Below, piece after piece: positions 24,901-36,059 of a stretch of DNA of 64,000 bases. The stretch comes from Xiphophorus maculatus. Lineage: Eukaryota; Chordata; Actinopteri; Cyprinodontiformes; Poeciliidae. The notes under the pieces are model-generated. The model saw only the letters and a list, made by a program, of their open reading frames with translations. It made no database searches and was not told where the DNA came from. The stretch is taken from positions 2,610,056-2,674,055 of the forward strand of contig NC_036460.1 in the NCBI RefSeq assembly GCF_002775205.1, written 5' to 3'. Numbering within the stretch: the stretch's first letter is position 1; each line of letters opens with the position of its first letter. The position numbers and the translations under genes were made by a program.

Positions 24901-26556
24901 GTAGTCATAGCAACTGCCTACCAAGATGGCTGTCAATTACAAAGTTCCTGGAAGTGTGACATCACATAAGAGCTATGTATAGGAATACATGTTTGAAGAG
25001 CCTTTCTGAGAAACATACAATATAGGGGTATCATATCAGTTGATATCAATAGTTATTCATTAGTTTTTTTGTTTTAAATATCTGAAATACAACCAAACTG
25101 GTGGCACATTTAATTCATTTCATTTCCCTTTGGGATCAATATGTAAATAAACTGAATTTAATTGAATTGAAAGGTGACATGGCAAAGAAATTCAAAGATG
25201 TAAACTGAAACATTTAAAAAGAGAATTTGTCTCCTTACCAGTTTGACTGACTTGGGTAAAATTTCGAGGAAGGGTGCTGGATGTTTGAGAGTTTAAAGAC
25301 AGAGGAGAGAACGATCTCTGGAACCCTGCGGAGGGGACTTTGTCTGGCTGAGGGGACCTGTGGCCCTTCTGGTTGCTGTCGTACGAAGTCAGCAAGTTTT
25401 GGGACATCTGCTGTGGAACCGGGCGGGGTGACGGGTCCAAAGAACCGGCTGTCCAGCTCGAGGGTTGACTTCTTTCCCTGTGACTAATCAGGCCTTGTGG
25501 ACTCCTTTCAAAATAAGACGGGGAGTCGGGCCTGGGCGAGCGGGGCGGCTGTTTGGGACTCTGCGGCGTAAACATGTAGCTGTCTGATCCGGTCCGCCGG
25601 TGCGTGTTGTGCACCACCCGGTGTATCTTAGGAGAGGAGTGGGGGCTGTTGGAGTGGACGGGGGGTGACGGAGCGTTCCTGCTGCTGGAGACGACCGAGT
25701 CACTGGTGTAATACGTGGAGCTTGGAGAGAGCGGTTTGGAGCTGGAGCTGGAGGTGCCATTGGTGCTGCTCAACGAATACGTGGAGCTGGGGAGGCTGGA
25801 AGGTCCAGACGAAAGATGTCTGTCTCTGGAGACGGAAGAACTGGTCTAAGGAAAAGGAAATGGTAGATTTGATTAGGCCAGTTTCTCTGGGCGATAAACT
25901 GTCCCAGATGTTATTGGGTAGATATTGATATTGTTCATTTATATTGATAATGGCATGATAATTAAAGTTTGTCCTCAAAGACCAATTAGGCCTGTCGCAA
26001 TAAGCAATAAATCAATTTATTTTCACGCTGTAAAATTCCTGTTGATCGCTACTTGATTTAAAATGTGTTTTTTCAAACTGGGTTGCAAAGTTGAGGAACA
26101 TTTATAAGGTAATTTTCTTTTGTTTACTGCAAACCAGTTCAGCTGGAAATATGAAGAGAGTAGCCAGAGGCAAACCATCACCTCTCTGATGGAAAACCCT
26201 TGAAGGAAAGACGTTCTCAGTACAACATGTACCAGCAGAACTGCAGAAACGTTCTGTTTTCCTGGGTTTTGCTGACGGCGCGTACCTTAAAGTCAGACGA
26301 AGTGTTTTGGTCGTTGGAGGAAGCCTCCTGCATCAGGGAGCTAAATTCCTTGGATAACTCTTCTGCGACCGCAAGTGATGCGTTCAGGTCGCCGTCGATG
26401 GTCTGGACTGAATGTGAACCAGATGAATAAACAGGCAATTAGTGCAGGATGTCGCCGCCGTGTTTACAAACACTAAGTTTAAGGGTGAAAAATGTGAATT
26501 TAAAGGGTTTGTGGGAACTTACACAGAAAGTTCCCATAACTAGTCTGTGAGCTCAT
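15958..26556 (-). CDS. ppp1r13l: iASPP (RelA-associated inhibitor), full coding region
   Basis: Inhibitory ASPP-family protein; in mammals it binds p53-family proteins and RelA through its ankyrin-SH3 region and restrains apoptosis. Twelve coding exons, in transcript order: 26556-26523, 26407-26286, 25845-25239, 24413-24321, 24203-24115, 22996-22624, 22204-21741, 20326-20198, 18672-18539, 18457-18291, 16942-16749, 15993-15958. They sum to 2442 nt (813 aa plus stop), close to human iASPP (828 aa), and every junction keeps phase. iASPP rather than ASPP1/2 is indicated by RARL (residues 610-613) where ASPP1/2 carry the PP1-binding RVKF, and by conserved segments [32 protein letters not shown] and LKRRGS. 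Ankyrin repeats lie at about 650-737 and SH3 at about 748-806 (ALWSY, WWW). The start ATG is in an exon with its own acceptor and an open frame upstream, so a longer N-terminus from an unseen exon is possible. Confidence 0.95.
16749..16942 (-). CDS. ppp1r13l: ppp1r13l SH3 exon, residues 738-802
   Basis: Encodes most of the SH3 domain: [19 protein letters not shown], then [20 protein letters not shown]. Residue phase fixes the acceptor at ATGCTAG rather than the AG four bases downstream. Donor GTAAGT. Confidence 0.95.
17400..17660. repeat. AAGT-based palindromic tandem array
   Basis: Runs of aagtaagtaagtaattactt separated by actttctctcaag, repeated about five times, then a mirrored stretch to about 17650. 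It lies in the ppp1r13l intron between the ankyrin and SH3 exons. Confidence 0.8.
18291..18457 (-). CDS. ppp1r13l: ppp1r13l ankyrin exon 2, residues 682-737
   Basis: Encodes [19 protein letters not shown] and [20 protein letters not shown], matching the last ankyrin repeats of iASPP. Acceptor ACTCGCAG, donor GTGAGA. Confidence 0.95.
18539..18672 (-). CDS. ppp1r13l: ppp1r13l ankyrin exon 1, residues 638-681
   Basis: Starts [20 protein letters not shown], the canonical ASPP junction into the ankyrin repeats, and continues through [12 protein letters not shown]. Acceptor TTCTACAG, donor GTAAAT; the Trp codon is split after two bases. Confidence 0.95.
20198..20326 (-). CDS. ppp1r13l: ppp1r13l exon before the ankyrin repeats, residues 595-637
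   Basis: Encodes [19 protein letters not shown] followed by [20 protein letters not shown] replaces the RVKF PP1-docking motif of ASPP1/2, as in mammalian iASPP. Acceptor TTTGCAG; donor GTATTT is weak. Confidence 0.95.
21741..22204 (-). CDS. ppp1r13l: ppp1r13l exon, residues 440-594
   Basis: Contains [30 protein letters not shown] and [14 protein letters not shown], each with a clear human iASPP counterpart ([34 protein letters not shown]). Acceptor TTTCCAG, donor GTAAGT. Confidence 0.95.
22258..22600. mobile_element. LTR-like insertion carrying tRNA-Pro 3' sequence
   Basis: 22264-22303 matches about 40 nt of the 3' half of tRNA-Pro (three visible mismatches), including a terminal CCA at 22301-22303. 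It is followed by about 280 nt of non-tRNA DNA starting with a hairpin (TTTGTTATGG/CCATAACAAA). On the minus strand this reads as an LTR-like end (..CCATAACA) then a primer-binding site TGGGGGCTCGTCC. It lies in a ppp1r13l intron. Confidence 0.5.
22624..22996 (-). CDS. ppp1r13l: ppp1r13l Pro-rich exon, residues 316-439
   Basis: Encodes a proline-rich region with [19 protein letters not shown], matching human RPIPLSMIFKLQN, then [16 protein letters not shown]. Acceptor TTCTCAG, donor GTAAAA; the last codon is split after one base. Confidence 0.93.
23590..23890 (+). repeat. Interspersed repeat, inverted copy of 6.26-6.76 kb
   Basis: Contains gggaacctgttcccctcctc gcctgtggtggttct, the reverse complement of the core at 6.5-6.58 kb. 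It lies in a ppp1r13l intron. Confidence 0.5.
24115..24203 (-). CDS. ppp1r13l: ppp1r13l exon, residues 286-315
   Basis: Encodes a short linker containing NWRESNLDN, comparable to human PWRESSLDG. Acceptor GCTGCAG, donor GTGAGA. It returns the frame to phase 0. Confidence 0.9.
24321..24413 (-). CDS. ppp1r13l: ppp1r13l exon, residues 255-285
   Basis: Contains [16 protein letters not shown], the counterpart of the human AWNESDLDVAYEKKP segment, which is highly diagnostic for iASPP. Acceptor TTCACAG; donor GTAGGA is weaker than its neighbours. Confidence 0.93.
24560..24990. mobile_element. DNA transposon remnant related to 3.2, 4.6 and 60.6 kb
   Basis: Starts tagttcccacaagtctgaac, followed by agaagtgagccgc and the agctaagctaattttgctag segment. 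It sits in a ppp1r13l intron upstream of exon 24321-24413. No intact ORF. Confidence 0.5.
25239..25845 (-). CDS. ppp1r13l: ppp1r13l large Ser/Pro-rich exon, residues 53-254
   Basis: A 607-nt exon of low-complexity Ser/Pro/Thr-rich sequence with many SP and TP sites, matching the disordered half of iASPP. It ends with [13 protein letters not shown], comparable to human ATLPRNYKVS. Acceptor CCTTAG, donor GTAAGG. Confidence 0.92.
26286..26407 (-). CDS. ppp1r13l: ppp1r13l exon, residues 12-52
   Basis: The exon encodes a short acidic, probably helical segment containing [16 protein letters not shown], loosely resembling the N-terminal helix of human iASPP. Acceptor is CATTCAG, donor GTACGC; it ends in phase 0. 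Confidence 0.85.
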
Positions 26557-26582
26557 GGCTGTGAGGCAGCAGGGCGCTCTTT
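26523..26582 (-). CDS. ppp1r13l: ppp1r13l first recognised coding exon
   Basis: The acceptor (TTTTGCAG) precedes 26 nt of leader and then ATG at 26556-26554, encoding [11 protein letters not shown]. The donor is GTAAGT. The frame is open across the 26-nt leader, so the true start could lie in an upstream exon. Coding part is 26523-26556; the first codon of the next exon is split after one base. Confidence 0.75.
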
Positions 26583-26859
26583 CTGCAAAACAAAACATCA
26601 AAATTTAGCCACATAATAAGAGATAAAAGGTAATTTCCTGCAAAAACGACAATTTGCATCTCTGATCTGCGAGTTTCCTTCTGTTACTTTTACGTTGGTG
26701 GCACTGAATCTTCTAATTACAGGGTTCAGCCCTTCCTTTTCTTCTCAGCCTTACACTCCCAAATCTGTCACCTCTTCCAATTTCACTAAAATAACTGAAG
26801 GCCTCGTAGTTTGAAAAGTGAAGAACAAGACACAACAACACGGAGGCAGCTGGTTTCAC

Positions 26860-27060
26860 TGGTATGTTTGTCATCCTGACTCATAGTTTAGTCAGCGGCG
26901 CAGGTGTCCTGACTGAACCTCATGCATAATTGGTCCGTGTCATTAGCAGTTTCAGACAGGTGGATCGTGCAGCTCATCATACGCATGACAAATGGCTGCA
27001 GACGACACAATCTGAAGCATGCATGTGAGTTTGTCTAGACTGGCAGGAAGGAAGCCTGTT
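26860..27060. promoter_or_regulatory. Possible conserved non-coding element near ppp1r13l 5' end
   Basis: A non-repetitive stretch with ctcatgcataattgg, gacaaatggctgcagac and E-box/octamer-like words, lying 0.3-0.5 kb upstream of the first recognised exon. No conservation data are available here; the role is a guess from composition. Confidence 0.15.
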
Positions 27061-27159
27061 GATGCTTAGCTACTTAAATGATCCGTGTGAAAAAGAAAAT
27101 AAAAGAAAAGTGTTTAGGTTGAATGAAGGAAGCATCTAAAGAGGATCGATCTAGAGTCA

Positions 27160-27800
27160 ACGCACAGCTTCAGTTATTACAGCTGGAAACTAGAGATCAG
27201 GCTGAACTCTGACCTGAACATTCAGGGTCACATAAAGACGGTTACAAAGTCGGCCTTCTATCACCTGGAGAACATTTCCAGGATTAGAGGACTAATATAT
27301 CAGCAAGATCTATAGAAACTCATCCATGTGTTCATCTTTAGTTACATTGATTACTGCAACAGGTCCCCCTAAAAAAGTTTTTAAAAAAAATCAGTCAGAT
27401 CCAGAATGCTGCTGCTGGAGTTCTGACTAAAACCAGGAAGTTAGAGCACATCACCCAGTTCTAAAGTCTCTACACTGGCTCCCTGCAGCTCAGAGAAGAG
27501 ACTTTAAAACACTGTTGCTAGTTTATAAATCACTGAAGGGCTTAAAGATCTGCTAGTGTTGCCATAGCAACCTTCCAGACCTCTCAGGTCTTCTGGTTCT
27601 GGTTCTGCTCTGCATCCCCAGGACCAAACATGGAGAAGCAGCATTCAGCTTCTATGCACGACAAATCTGGAACAAACTTCCAGAAAACTGCAAAACAGCC
27701 GAAACACTGACTTCCTTTAAATCTAGACGAGAAATCCACCTGTTTAGAGTTGCTTTGATTAAAATTCAATTCAACATTAATCAGCATTTTGATGTGTAAC
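27160..27800 (+). mobile_element. L2-type LINE fragment (reverse transcriptase 3' end)
   Basis: Translates in pieces to [18 protein letters not shown] and [40 protein letters not shown], which are characteristic of the C-terminal end of fish L2 (Maui-like) ORF2. It is frameshifted and truncated. A second copy is at 52.1-52.6 kb. Confidence 0.8.
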
Positions 27801-29294
27801 AATGGAGCTCGACAATTGTGTTCTATGATGTTTCGTTATATGTGGAACTAGTGCTGTTTTATTAATATTAAGGAATTATTCACATAAAACAAGCTGATAT
27901 TTCTAGCTGAAAAGTTACTTGTGAACTAGTTTTGTCTTATTTAAAGTGTAATATAACTGCAGTAGAAACAAGACCAAAAATACCTGGTAAGATTTTGTGT
28001 TGTTTTTTTTTTTTTGCAGTGTAAGCATCAGAATGGTAAAGAATATTTAAGGATCCATTGGATTGTTTTTAGTGCCAGGCTGGATCATGGAAGTATTTCA
28101 GGAGCTGCATATCTAGTGGGATTGTCAGGCACATACACACACCTTCAGATAAAGAAAAAAAAGTCTTGTTGACGTAAGAGAACAGGCAATGGTACCACAA
28201 ATAACCCACTAGGACATAAGCAGAACTCTCCCTCTTTCTGCTGCAAACAGAAAACTGGGGCATCAGAAATCAGATAACGGTTGGTTGGGAAAATAAGTGG
28301 TAAATTTAAACAGTTGGGTCAGAATCTGGTGTAAACAACATGAAGGTTTGGGTCCATCCTGTCTTGTATCAATGATTCAGACTGGTATAGTTTTCTTGAC
28401 ACATTTTCTGCCCCTTAATACCAACAGACCACACTGCAAAAACACAACAGTCAAGTATTTCTGGTCTAGTTTCTAGTGCAAATGTTTTAGTTTTGTCTTA
28501 TTTCAAGTCTGATAACTTACACATAACTTTTCAACAAGACATAGGAGCTTGTTTAAGTCAATAATACTCAATAATTTTTTTTAAAGTACTAGTTCCACTG
28601 TAGATTATTTAATCTGAAACATGTTCTAAATGAAATAATCTGCCAATGGAAGTAAGTATTAGTACTATTTACTTAAAACAAACTCCTATGTCATGTTGAA
28701 TACGTATTTATAAGTTAGTTTTGTCTTATTTAATGTGTACTAAGATATTTGCACCAGAAACCGGACAAAAAAATACTTTGTAGGATTTTGTTTTTACAGT
28801 GTATTGTTTAAATGCCATCGCCTACCCGAGCACCAACTGAAGGTTTCTTCCACAGAAACAACACATCACAAAGCTCAGATGATTTAAAAACGGCTTCTTG
28901 AACATGAACAGATCTTGGTCCAACAGACTGGGATGCATCTCAACCAGCAGCTGATAAATTAACTGTGAGGCTGTTAATTCTCACAGTTTCGGACGAAACT
29001 GACGAAATGTTTGTCCATTTCGTCAAAATGGACAAACATTTCTGAAGAATGTTTCCGCCATCTTGGAATACCGACAAAGTTTTGTGCGTATTTGTAATGG
29101 AAACGCAGCTAATGATTGGCAAATTTGCTGTATAAGAAGGGGGAGAAAATGGCACAATAGTTCATTCATATTAAAAGAGATTTTAATAGTTACATTAAAT
29201 CATATATTCATTTTAATTTGGATCCTTCAGTGGCTGCCAGTGACACCATTTATCCCCACATGGATGGAGAACACAAACATCGTACTACAGTAAG

Positions 29295-29820
29295 AGTAGC
29301 ACTACTTAAACATATTTTTATTCTAGTAAAAGTATCTGTCGAAAAAATTACTCAAGAGTAAAAAAGGTTTTTGGTAACAAATCTACTCAAGTACTGAGTA
29401 ACTGATCAAAACCTAAATAATTTAATATTTAAGAATTACATCATCAGACGTCCCAAATATCAAGTTAAGTGGAAATTTTGGTATTTTAAGGACCAAAATG
29501 ACAATAATTAGTATAAGTAACAAAAAATAACAAAATCAGGCAAAACAAAATGTTTCCAAATCAGTTTCTTTCAATAAAAAAAATCATAAATTTTAACAGA
29601 AACTGCAGCTGTGTGTCTGTGTCTGGTGGATTTCTGGTTAAAACATGTTAGTTTTTCATTCAGTGGGGAGAAAATCCAGAAATTTTACTCAAGTAAGAGT
29701 AGAAATACTTCATAATAAAATTACTCAAAGTATAGCATAGTAAAAATACTTCTACAAGTATAATTCTTAAAAAATGTAATTCCAATGTAAATGTAACTAG
29801 TTACTGCCCAACTCTGCCCG
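29295..29820 (+). mobile_element. hAT element copy (tactcaagtaag family)
   Basis: Same family as 42685-43230 (tactcaagtactgagtaact, gtgtgtctgtgtctggtgga, ttactgcccaactctg). The left end is truncated. It is inverted relative to the copy at 30253-30780. Confidence 0.75.
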
Positions 29821-29999
29821 TATCTTTAGTTTAAACTAAAAGTACCAAAGCAAACACCACCAACTTGTCTGTTAGTCACAAAAGGATGTTTCCAGCAGTT
29901 ATTCTGTAAAGACTTGTTGTAGTTTAATGGGATTAAAAACAGAATCAAAGAGAAAGCGGACAAAACAAACTTTAAACAGGAGCTAAGAGAATGTCACAC

Positions 30000-30180
30000 C
30001 CTGCTGAATGTTTCCGCGCTGCGTTGGAGTTGGGAAGGACTCGCCTCCGTCAGGCCTGTTTGCAGACTCGCTTTCCCGGTCGCTCCTCCCTGTGAGGCTC
30101 TTTCCTAAAACACGGCTGGCCTCCAACTGTTATCTCTCTCAGGAGCAGCTCATGCAGAAAGACTCTCACTGAGGAACAAA
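30000..30180. other. GC-rich unique spacer between two hAT copies
   Basis: Contains tttccgcgctgcgttggagt and gactcgctttcccggtcgct. It is distinct from the flanking repeats. It could hold an unseen 5' exon or control element of ppp1r13l, but no splice sites stand out. Confidence 0.2.
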
Positions 30181-30252
30181 GCTCAACCTCCAATCATTCA
30201 CCCAACCTTTCGCCGGCCTGCCAAACTCCGTCTCTGTGTTTGTACTGCTGGC

Positions 30253-30780
30253 CAGAGTCGGGCACCAACTACTTACATTTCCTTTAGTAAGTTTTTTGAA
30301 AAAATTTACTTTTAGGACTACTTTTACTTTTACTTGAGTCAAATCTCTGGATTTTCTACCCATTGAATGAAAAACAAACATGTTTGAACCAGAAATCCAC
30401 CAGAAACAGACACACAGCTGCAGTTTCTGTTAAAGTTTCTCAAGTTTTTTTATTGAAAGAAACTGATTTGGAAACATTTTATTTTTCCTGATTTTGCTAT
30501 TTTTTGTTATTTATATGAATGATTGTCTTTTTGGTCCTTAAAATACCACAATTTTTACTTAACTTTATATTTTAATCTGGCTAATAGTGTAATTTTTAAA
30601 TATTAAATGACTGATAATTAAATCAGTTACTCAGTACCTGACCAGGCTTTTTACCAAATACTTTTGTACTCCTACTTGAGTAATCTCTTGGACAGATACT
30701 TTTTACTTTTACTTGAGTAGAAATATGTTAAAGTAGTGATACTCTTAAGTACAATTTTTGGCAACTCTGCCCACCTTTTC
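30253..30780 (-). mobile_element. hAT element copy, inverted
   Basis: Starts CAGAGTCGGGCACCAACTAC and ends ggcaactctgcccacc, the reverse of the 42685-43230 element. Confidence 0.75.
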
Positions 30781-31660
30781 TACTGATAAACAACAAGGTT
30801 GCACTAAAACACAAAGTTTTTATTTATTTTTGTTGTTTGCAAGTCCAACTCCAAAGAATGTCTAAAATAAACTTTTCTTTAACCCCGTCTGTGTTGTTGC
30901 CATGTTGTTAATAATATTTGGGGGTTTCAGTGACCTGGCATCCTTCCTCTTAGCAACTTTTGTGTCTGATTTTCCTCTGTGTTCTTGCAGCAACACGTGT
31001 TATTATGTCTGAATAAACCCAGATAAAAACAACATCCTACTTTTTAATATTGGGTAAAGTAAAGCAGAGGAAACCATGCTCAAAAAGTGGGTTAGCTGAA
31101 AAAAGTCCTACTTTAGTTTCCTCCAAAAACTTTTGTGGAAAATTTCATAAATCTCTGTCCTGTTTCTTCCCAGCAATTAAATTGCAATATCCCTTAACTC
31201 GTAAACGAGCGGGGAAGCCACCGTGCAAAACCACGAGATGAAAAGACAAACTAGCTCCTACTGGGAAAACCTTGGAACCTTTGAAAATAAATGCAAACTC
31301 TGCAGAGCAAATAAGAAGCTAAAAGCTAAAGTTGCCAGGGTGTGTGAGGACTTTGCATGTAGTTCTTCTTTATTCCCATTCTGCAAATGTTCATGAATTC
31401 ACTTTCTGCTGAACTCTTACTTCCCTCCCAGGCGTTCTGCAGTGTCCCGTTTCCCTATTGTCTGTTCCTCCTTTATCCTTCCTCCTGACCTTTTCTGGCT
31501 TTGTCACCGCCGGTTTAAGAAGGGAGGATTAAAGGGAAATCTGACGCAGCCATTGTGATTTACTCGTTTTGTGTGTTTAATTGTTCTGTGTCTGTAAACC
31601 TAAACCTGCATCGGATCACAGAACCAACCCAAACATCACTACAGGTTTAAGTTTTTAACT

Positions 31661-32327
31661 CAGGGGTGTCCAAACTTTTTGTTTCACTGGAAAAAACTGT
31701 CGACCCAAAACAAGTCATGGGCCAAAAAAACAAAAAACAAACCTAAAATCAAGCAAATAAAGTAGCACAATTTTGTTATCTTTAATTTATTGTAGATCTA
31801 AAACTTAAAAGGGATTTTTATGACAGTATTAGGGCCATTGAAAATAAAAATAGTAGTATAATAAGAAGTCAAATTCCACCAAAAATTTCAGGAATGTAGT
31901 AGTTTCAATTTTTTTCTGGAAAAATTTTGAAATTTTCTGAGTTTTTGGCAGAAATGTACTCCTTTTTTCTCTGCAATGATCTTAAAACGCCACTGTATAG
32001 TTACTGTTTTGAAATAAAGACGTCTAACTTTTGTTTCTCTTGGGCTCAATGAATTAACTTTAATTTCATTAACAATAACAGAATCTGGGTCACTTTCTCT
32101 CAAATGTCTTGCAGCAAATTTTCAGGAAAAATAAACATAGTTTGACCTTTTCTTGAACCTTGATCATGAAGACTATCTGTAAGAAAATTATGTTGGTGAT
32201 CATTTTTAAAACTCTCCGTCTGCATCTATTTGCCAAATTTGTATCATTTTTTAAATTGCTGTTGGGGCCACACAAAATCACTCTAAGGGCCACAAATGGC
32301 CCCCGGGCCACACTTTGGACACCCCTG
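31661..32327. mobile_element. hAT-like MITE with CAGGGGTGTCCAAA termini
   Basis: Terminal inverted repeats CAGGGGTGTCCAAACTTTTT (31661) and CACTTTGGACACCCCTG (ends 32327). About 667 bp, no intact ORF. A clear 8-bp duplication is not seen. It includes a gtattagggccattg segment at about 31828. Confidence 0.75.
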
Positions 32328-32559
32328 ATTTAGAAGCATAAAGATTGGTGTTAAAATAAGACCTCCAAGCAGCTTTCTGCATAAAACACAGGTTAGTGCA
32401 GCACCAGAACATGTCGTGTTGACACAGCCTGAGGGTTGCCTTGAAATTAGACCTGCTGTCAGAACATTTTAATAACTTGTCACATTGAAACCACAAAGCG
32501 CTGTGGGTTTTTTTTTTTACACCAATACAAAACATTTATTTATGAAATAAATGGAAATC

Positions 32560-33430
32560 TGAAAACAGTGATGTGGAATTCCAATCATCTTCCTTCACTA
32601 ATCGTTTAGAAGCCTTTTGGGGCGAGTTTACGTCATTTCTCCATTTCTCTTTTTCTCCGCCGTCGTTCATACTGCTGAAGCAAACCGCAATCGGACTTCT
32701 ACTTATTCTTCTTCTACGGTTAACGGTTAGCAACCCAAAAGCAACATGCATGCGCAGAAGAAGAAGAACGTTGACGTCACCCAGCAACGCTCTGTTTACG
32801 GAAGTAATAATGGACGCCGCTGTCACGGATCGATTTCAAGTTATTCAGCGATGGGAGCCGAAGGACGAAGGAAGCTAATAAAACAAAAAGCACAACCAAC
32901 ATCTACGGACTTCTGGGAGCTTTGATTGTAGCTTTAGTGGAGGAGTCTGATTGGATGCGATTAGTCGGAACCAGAAGTGACGTGATGCGCTAAAAGTTAG
33001 CAATTTTAAGAAAATAAATTTTCAGCCATTGTTTACGTCCAGATTTACCGGGTCTGCTGGTGTCGAAATATGACGTTTATCTGACGTTAATGACTTATAA
33101 GTGACATAAAATGCAGCATGGCCGTTCAGACCGCAGACACTGTGGAAACGATAATAATAATAATTCAATATCCGATCCAGTACAGAAATGGTTCAAATTG
33201 GATTTTTTGTTGTTGAAAAGATTGGAATTGTCCTCCGGCGCAGTAGAGTTATTGTGTGTAATTTGCTGGGAAAAAATTGTTGGAAGAAGCACCGAATTTT
33301 CCCAATTTCAACTTCTGAAATGTCCATTTTTCTCTAGAACATTTCTGAGATTTTTGACATAAATTTTTGCATTTAAAATAAGAAATCCACAATTACTCTA
33401 ATGTGTCGTCATAGAACTGGGCCGTTCAGA
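32560..33430. repeat. Degraded hAT-like interspersed repeats
   Basis: Contains gcatgcgcagaagaagaaga acgttgacgtcac and, at 33.11-33.43 kb, ccgttcagaccgcagac and ccgttcagactgctgtgaaa. Similar words occur at 0.06-0.6 and 55.3-56.4 kb. Confidence 0.5.
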
Positions 33431-33439
33431 CTGCTGTGA

Positions 33440-35389
33440 AAAAATACTGGGTTGCGTTTGTTTGCCTGTTTGGACTCATCCCTCGTCTCTTCCACTATTC
33501 CTTTGCATTTATTTCCATCCATCTTGCCATCATCAGTTCCTGCTGGAGAAAAGCAAACCAAGTCCTGCCACCACCTGATTTTCCAGTGGGAGTTCAGAGT
33601 AATTTCCTTACATGAAACCACAAACATTTAATTTTCATCTTCTCTAACCAGACTGCTTTCCTATTTGTCCCCTGCATGGCTTGTGGCGAACTTTAAACAT
33701 TACTTCTGATGAGTTTGTTTCTTCCACTCTTCTACAAAGATCCAAATTTATGGATTGGACGTAAAACAAAGAGGTTGACTGGTGGACGGGTTCCTCCAGC
33801 TGAGCAGTCGGGCTCTGACGCTCCTCCTAAGTTTCCGTGAGTCCACCTTGAAATTTTCCGTAAATGTAGGTGGACTTTATTTCTCCACTGGATGACTTCA
33901 CTTCTAAAGCAGAGGCGGGCATTTATCGTATCGTTTATCATTTATCGTGAACATTTCTTATCATAGTAAGAATTTTGTTTTATTGTTGTTTTGATAAGTT
34001 TCAATTAATAATGTTTTTTTTAACTGACGTTATTAGAAATGTAATTTTTACTATTTGCTGTTTGTCCCACAAAAGGGTCAAAAAATGTCAGCAAAACTGA
34101 AAATTAAATATAGTTCACTGAAAAAAAAGAGAGAATGGAGGTCCAAACTTTTTTAAAAAGTGTTAATTTTTTACATGTAGTTGAATTAAGTTTGTCAACA
34201 TGACAATTTAATATACATGACAGGTTAATATACAGGAGGGAAAAAAAGCCCTCTGCACTGAACCCCACTGAAAACCTCCTGGTTATTCCACCAAACAGAT
34301 TCCTGAACTCTTCCTGAGTTAAAACATTAGTGTTGTTGTTTCAAATGAATATGAACTTGTTTTCTTTGCATTATCTGAGGTCTGAAAGCATCTTTGTTAT
34401 TTTAACCATTTCTCATTTTCTGCAAATAAATACCAAATTTTTGCTTGTAATTTCAGAGACATGTCAGTAGTTCACAGAATAAAAGAACAATGTCCATTTT
34501 ACTCAAACATATGCCTATATATAGAGTAAAAAAGATGCAATAATTTATCATTATTTTCATCATTATCACAATATTATCACAGAATATGGTGATAAAATTC
34601 ATAGTCACTTTTAATCTGAAGGCATATGTTGTGTAAATTTGTGTTTTCTGATGTCAAGAAGTCAAATAAAAACCAAATGAAATACAAAATGAAATACACT
34701 GCAGTTTGTTGTTCCTTTTATGTAATAATCTGAAATGTGGATTTCAAAAGGCAAAGGCTAATTGTGTAACCACCATTTGGACGTATTGCTGCATAAAGTT
34801 TCAGGAATGTGCTTCACAGTGACCAGACGATGATGCATTCAAGGCCATTTTTCAAATCAACATGTGATGCCAAGATAAATATTCCTTTTATGCAAGAGCA
34901 CCTCTGATAAAATTAGCTCATGACAGAGAAAATGGCAACAAATCAGCTGATGTTTTTAGGATTAATCCTTGTTTTATACTAACAGAATCTCACAAAGAAA
35001 CTCCACCCATAAATTCCTTCTAGGCCACTTACACCTCGACCTACTTAGTCATAGAAACTCTCACACACCCACATATTTAGAACAGCAACTCTCACTTTAA
35101 ACTATTTCAAACAGTACATGTGGACTGGTCCTCTCAAGCTGTGGATAAAAAAACTATCTCTGCACTCACAAGAAAACAGAAATGAATAAGTTTTCTGGGT
35201 TGACGTCCCTGCAGCCACCTTGTTGCCTTGTGACCCTCTTTTGACCCGTCGCCCTGAACTGTAAGCCGCTTTCCCACTTCACCTCTCAGCCTGTGACCCA
35301 GGAATGTCTCGGTCCTCCACAACATCATGAGCAATCTGCAGTGTGTCATGCACAAGCTGTGCCCATGCAATTCCAAGAAAATCCCAATA

Positions 35390-35390
<1 letters not shown>
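33440..35390. other. No gene recognised
   Basis: AT-rich intergenic DNA with low-grade repeat content (for example 33.9-34.7 kb resembles other tttatcgtgata-type repeats). Nothing coding stands out. Confidence 0.45.

Positions 35391-35391
<1 letters not shown>

Positions 35392-35468
<77 letters not shown>
35392..35468. repeat. (TG)n microsatellite
   Basis: About 38 uninterrupted TG units. The CVCV and THTH frames through it are not genes. Confidence 0.98.
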
Positions 35469-35469
<1 letters not shown>

Positions 35470-36059
35470 AGCGTGCAGGTTTGAACACGCATGCAGGCTG
35501 TGACTTGTGGTGTGATCTGTTCAGCAGCAGGTTGCAGCAAGCCTCCACAATGCAGCCCAGCTGGTTCTTGACAGTAGAGCGATTTAACATGAAGAAGAAG
35601 TTGGAAAAGTTCCCATTTAAATCCTGCTCAGACAGGAATGTCTGTGGAGTTTGGTGCAAATGACATGTATGGCCTAAAAAAGAAAACTTACAAACTAGAC
35701 GAGTTTAATTAGTGGTGAAGGGAAATCAGCAAACTAAAACCACAACTAGGATAATTCATTAATTTGGGTAATAAAATAGTGAAGTAATAATAAAAAACTG
35801 AATATTTACCCCCAAATCTAGCAAGTAGTTTAGCTAAAACAGATGTTCTCTGAGTTTCTCTTGTTTTACAAGGAGATGAAAAGTTTCTGTGGTTCAAGTC
35901 TGAAATATTTCTGGCTTTGTTGGGGGAAAAAACGATTTTCATGAAGGAACAAGCTCCTCCTTAGGAGCGAGACCCCCAACAAGAAGCGACAGAACCACGA
36001 AGAAGTAAAAGATTATAAACTCAACTTAAACCGAGCCGATCGCATAAAGACAGACAAGT

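Noticed and set aside
35343..35663. CVCVCV and THTHTH frames
   Set aside because: They are translations of the (TG)n microsatellite.
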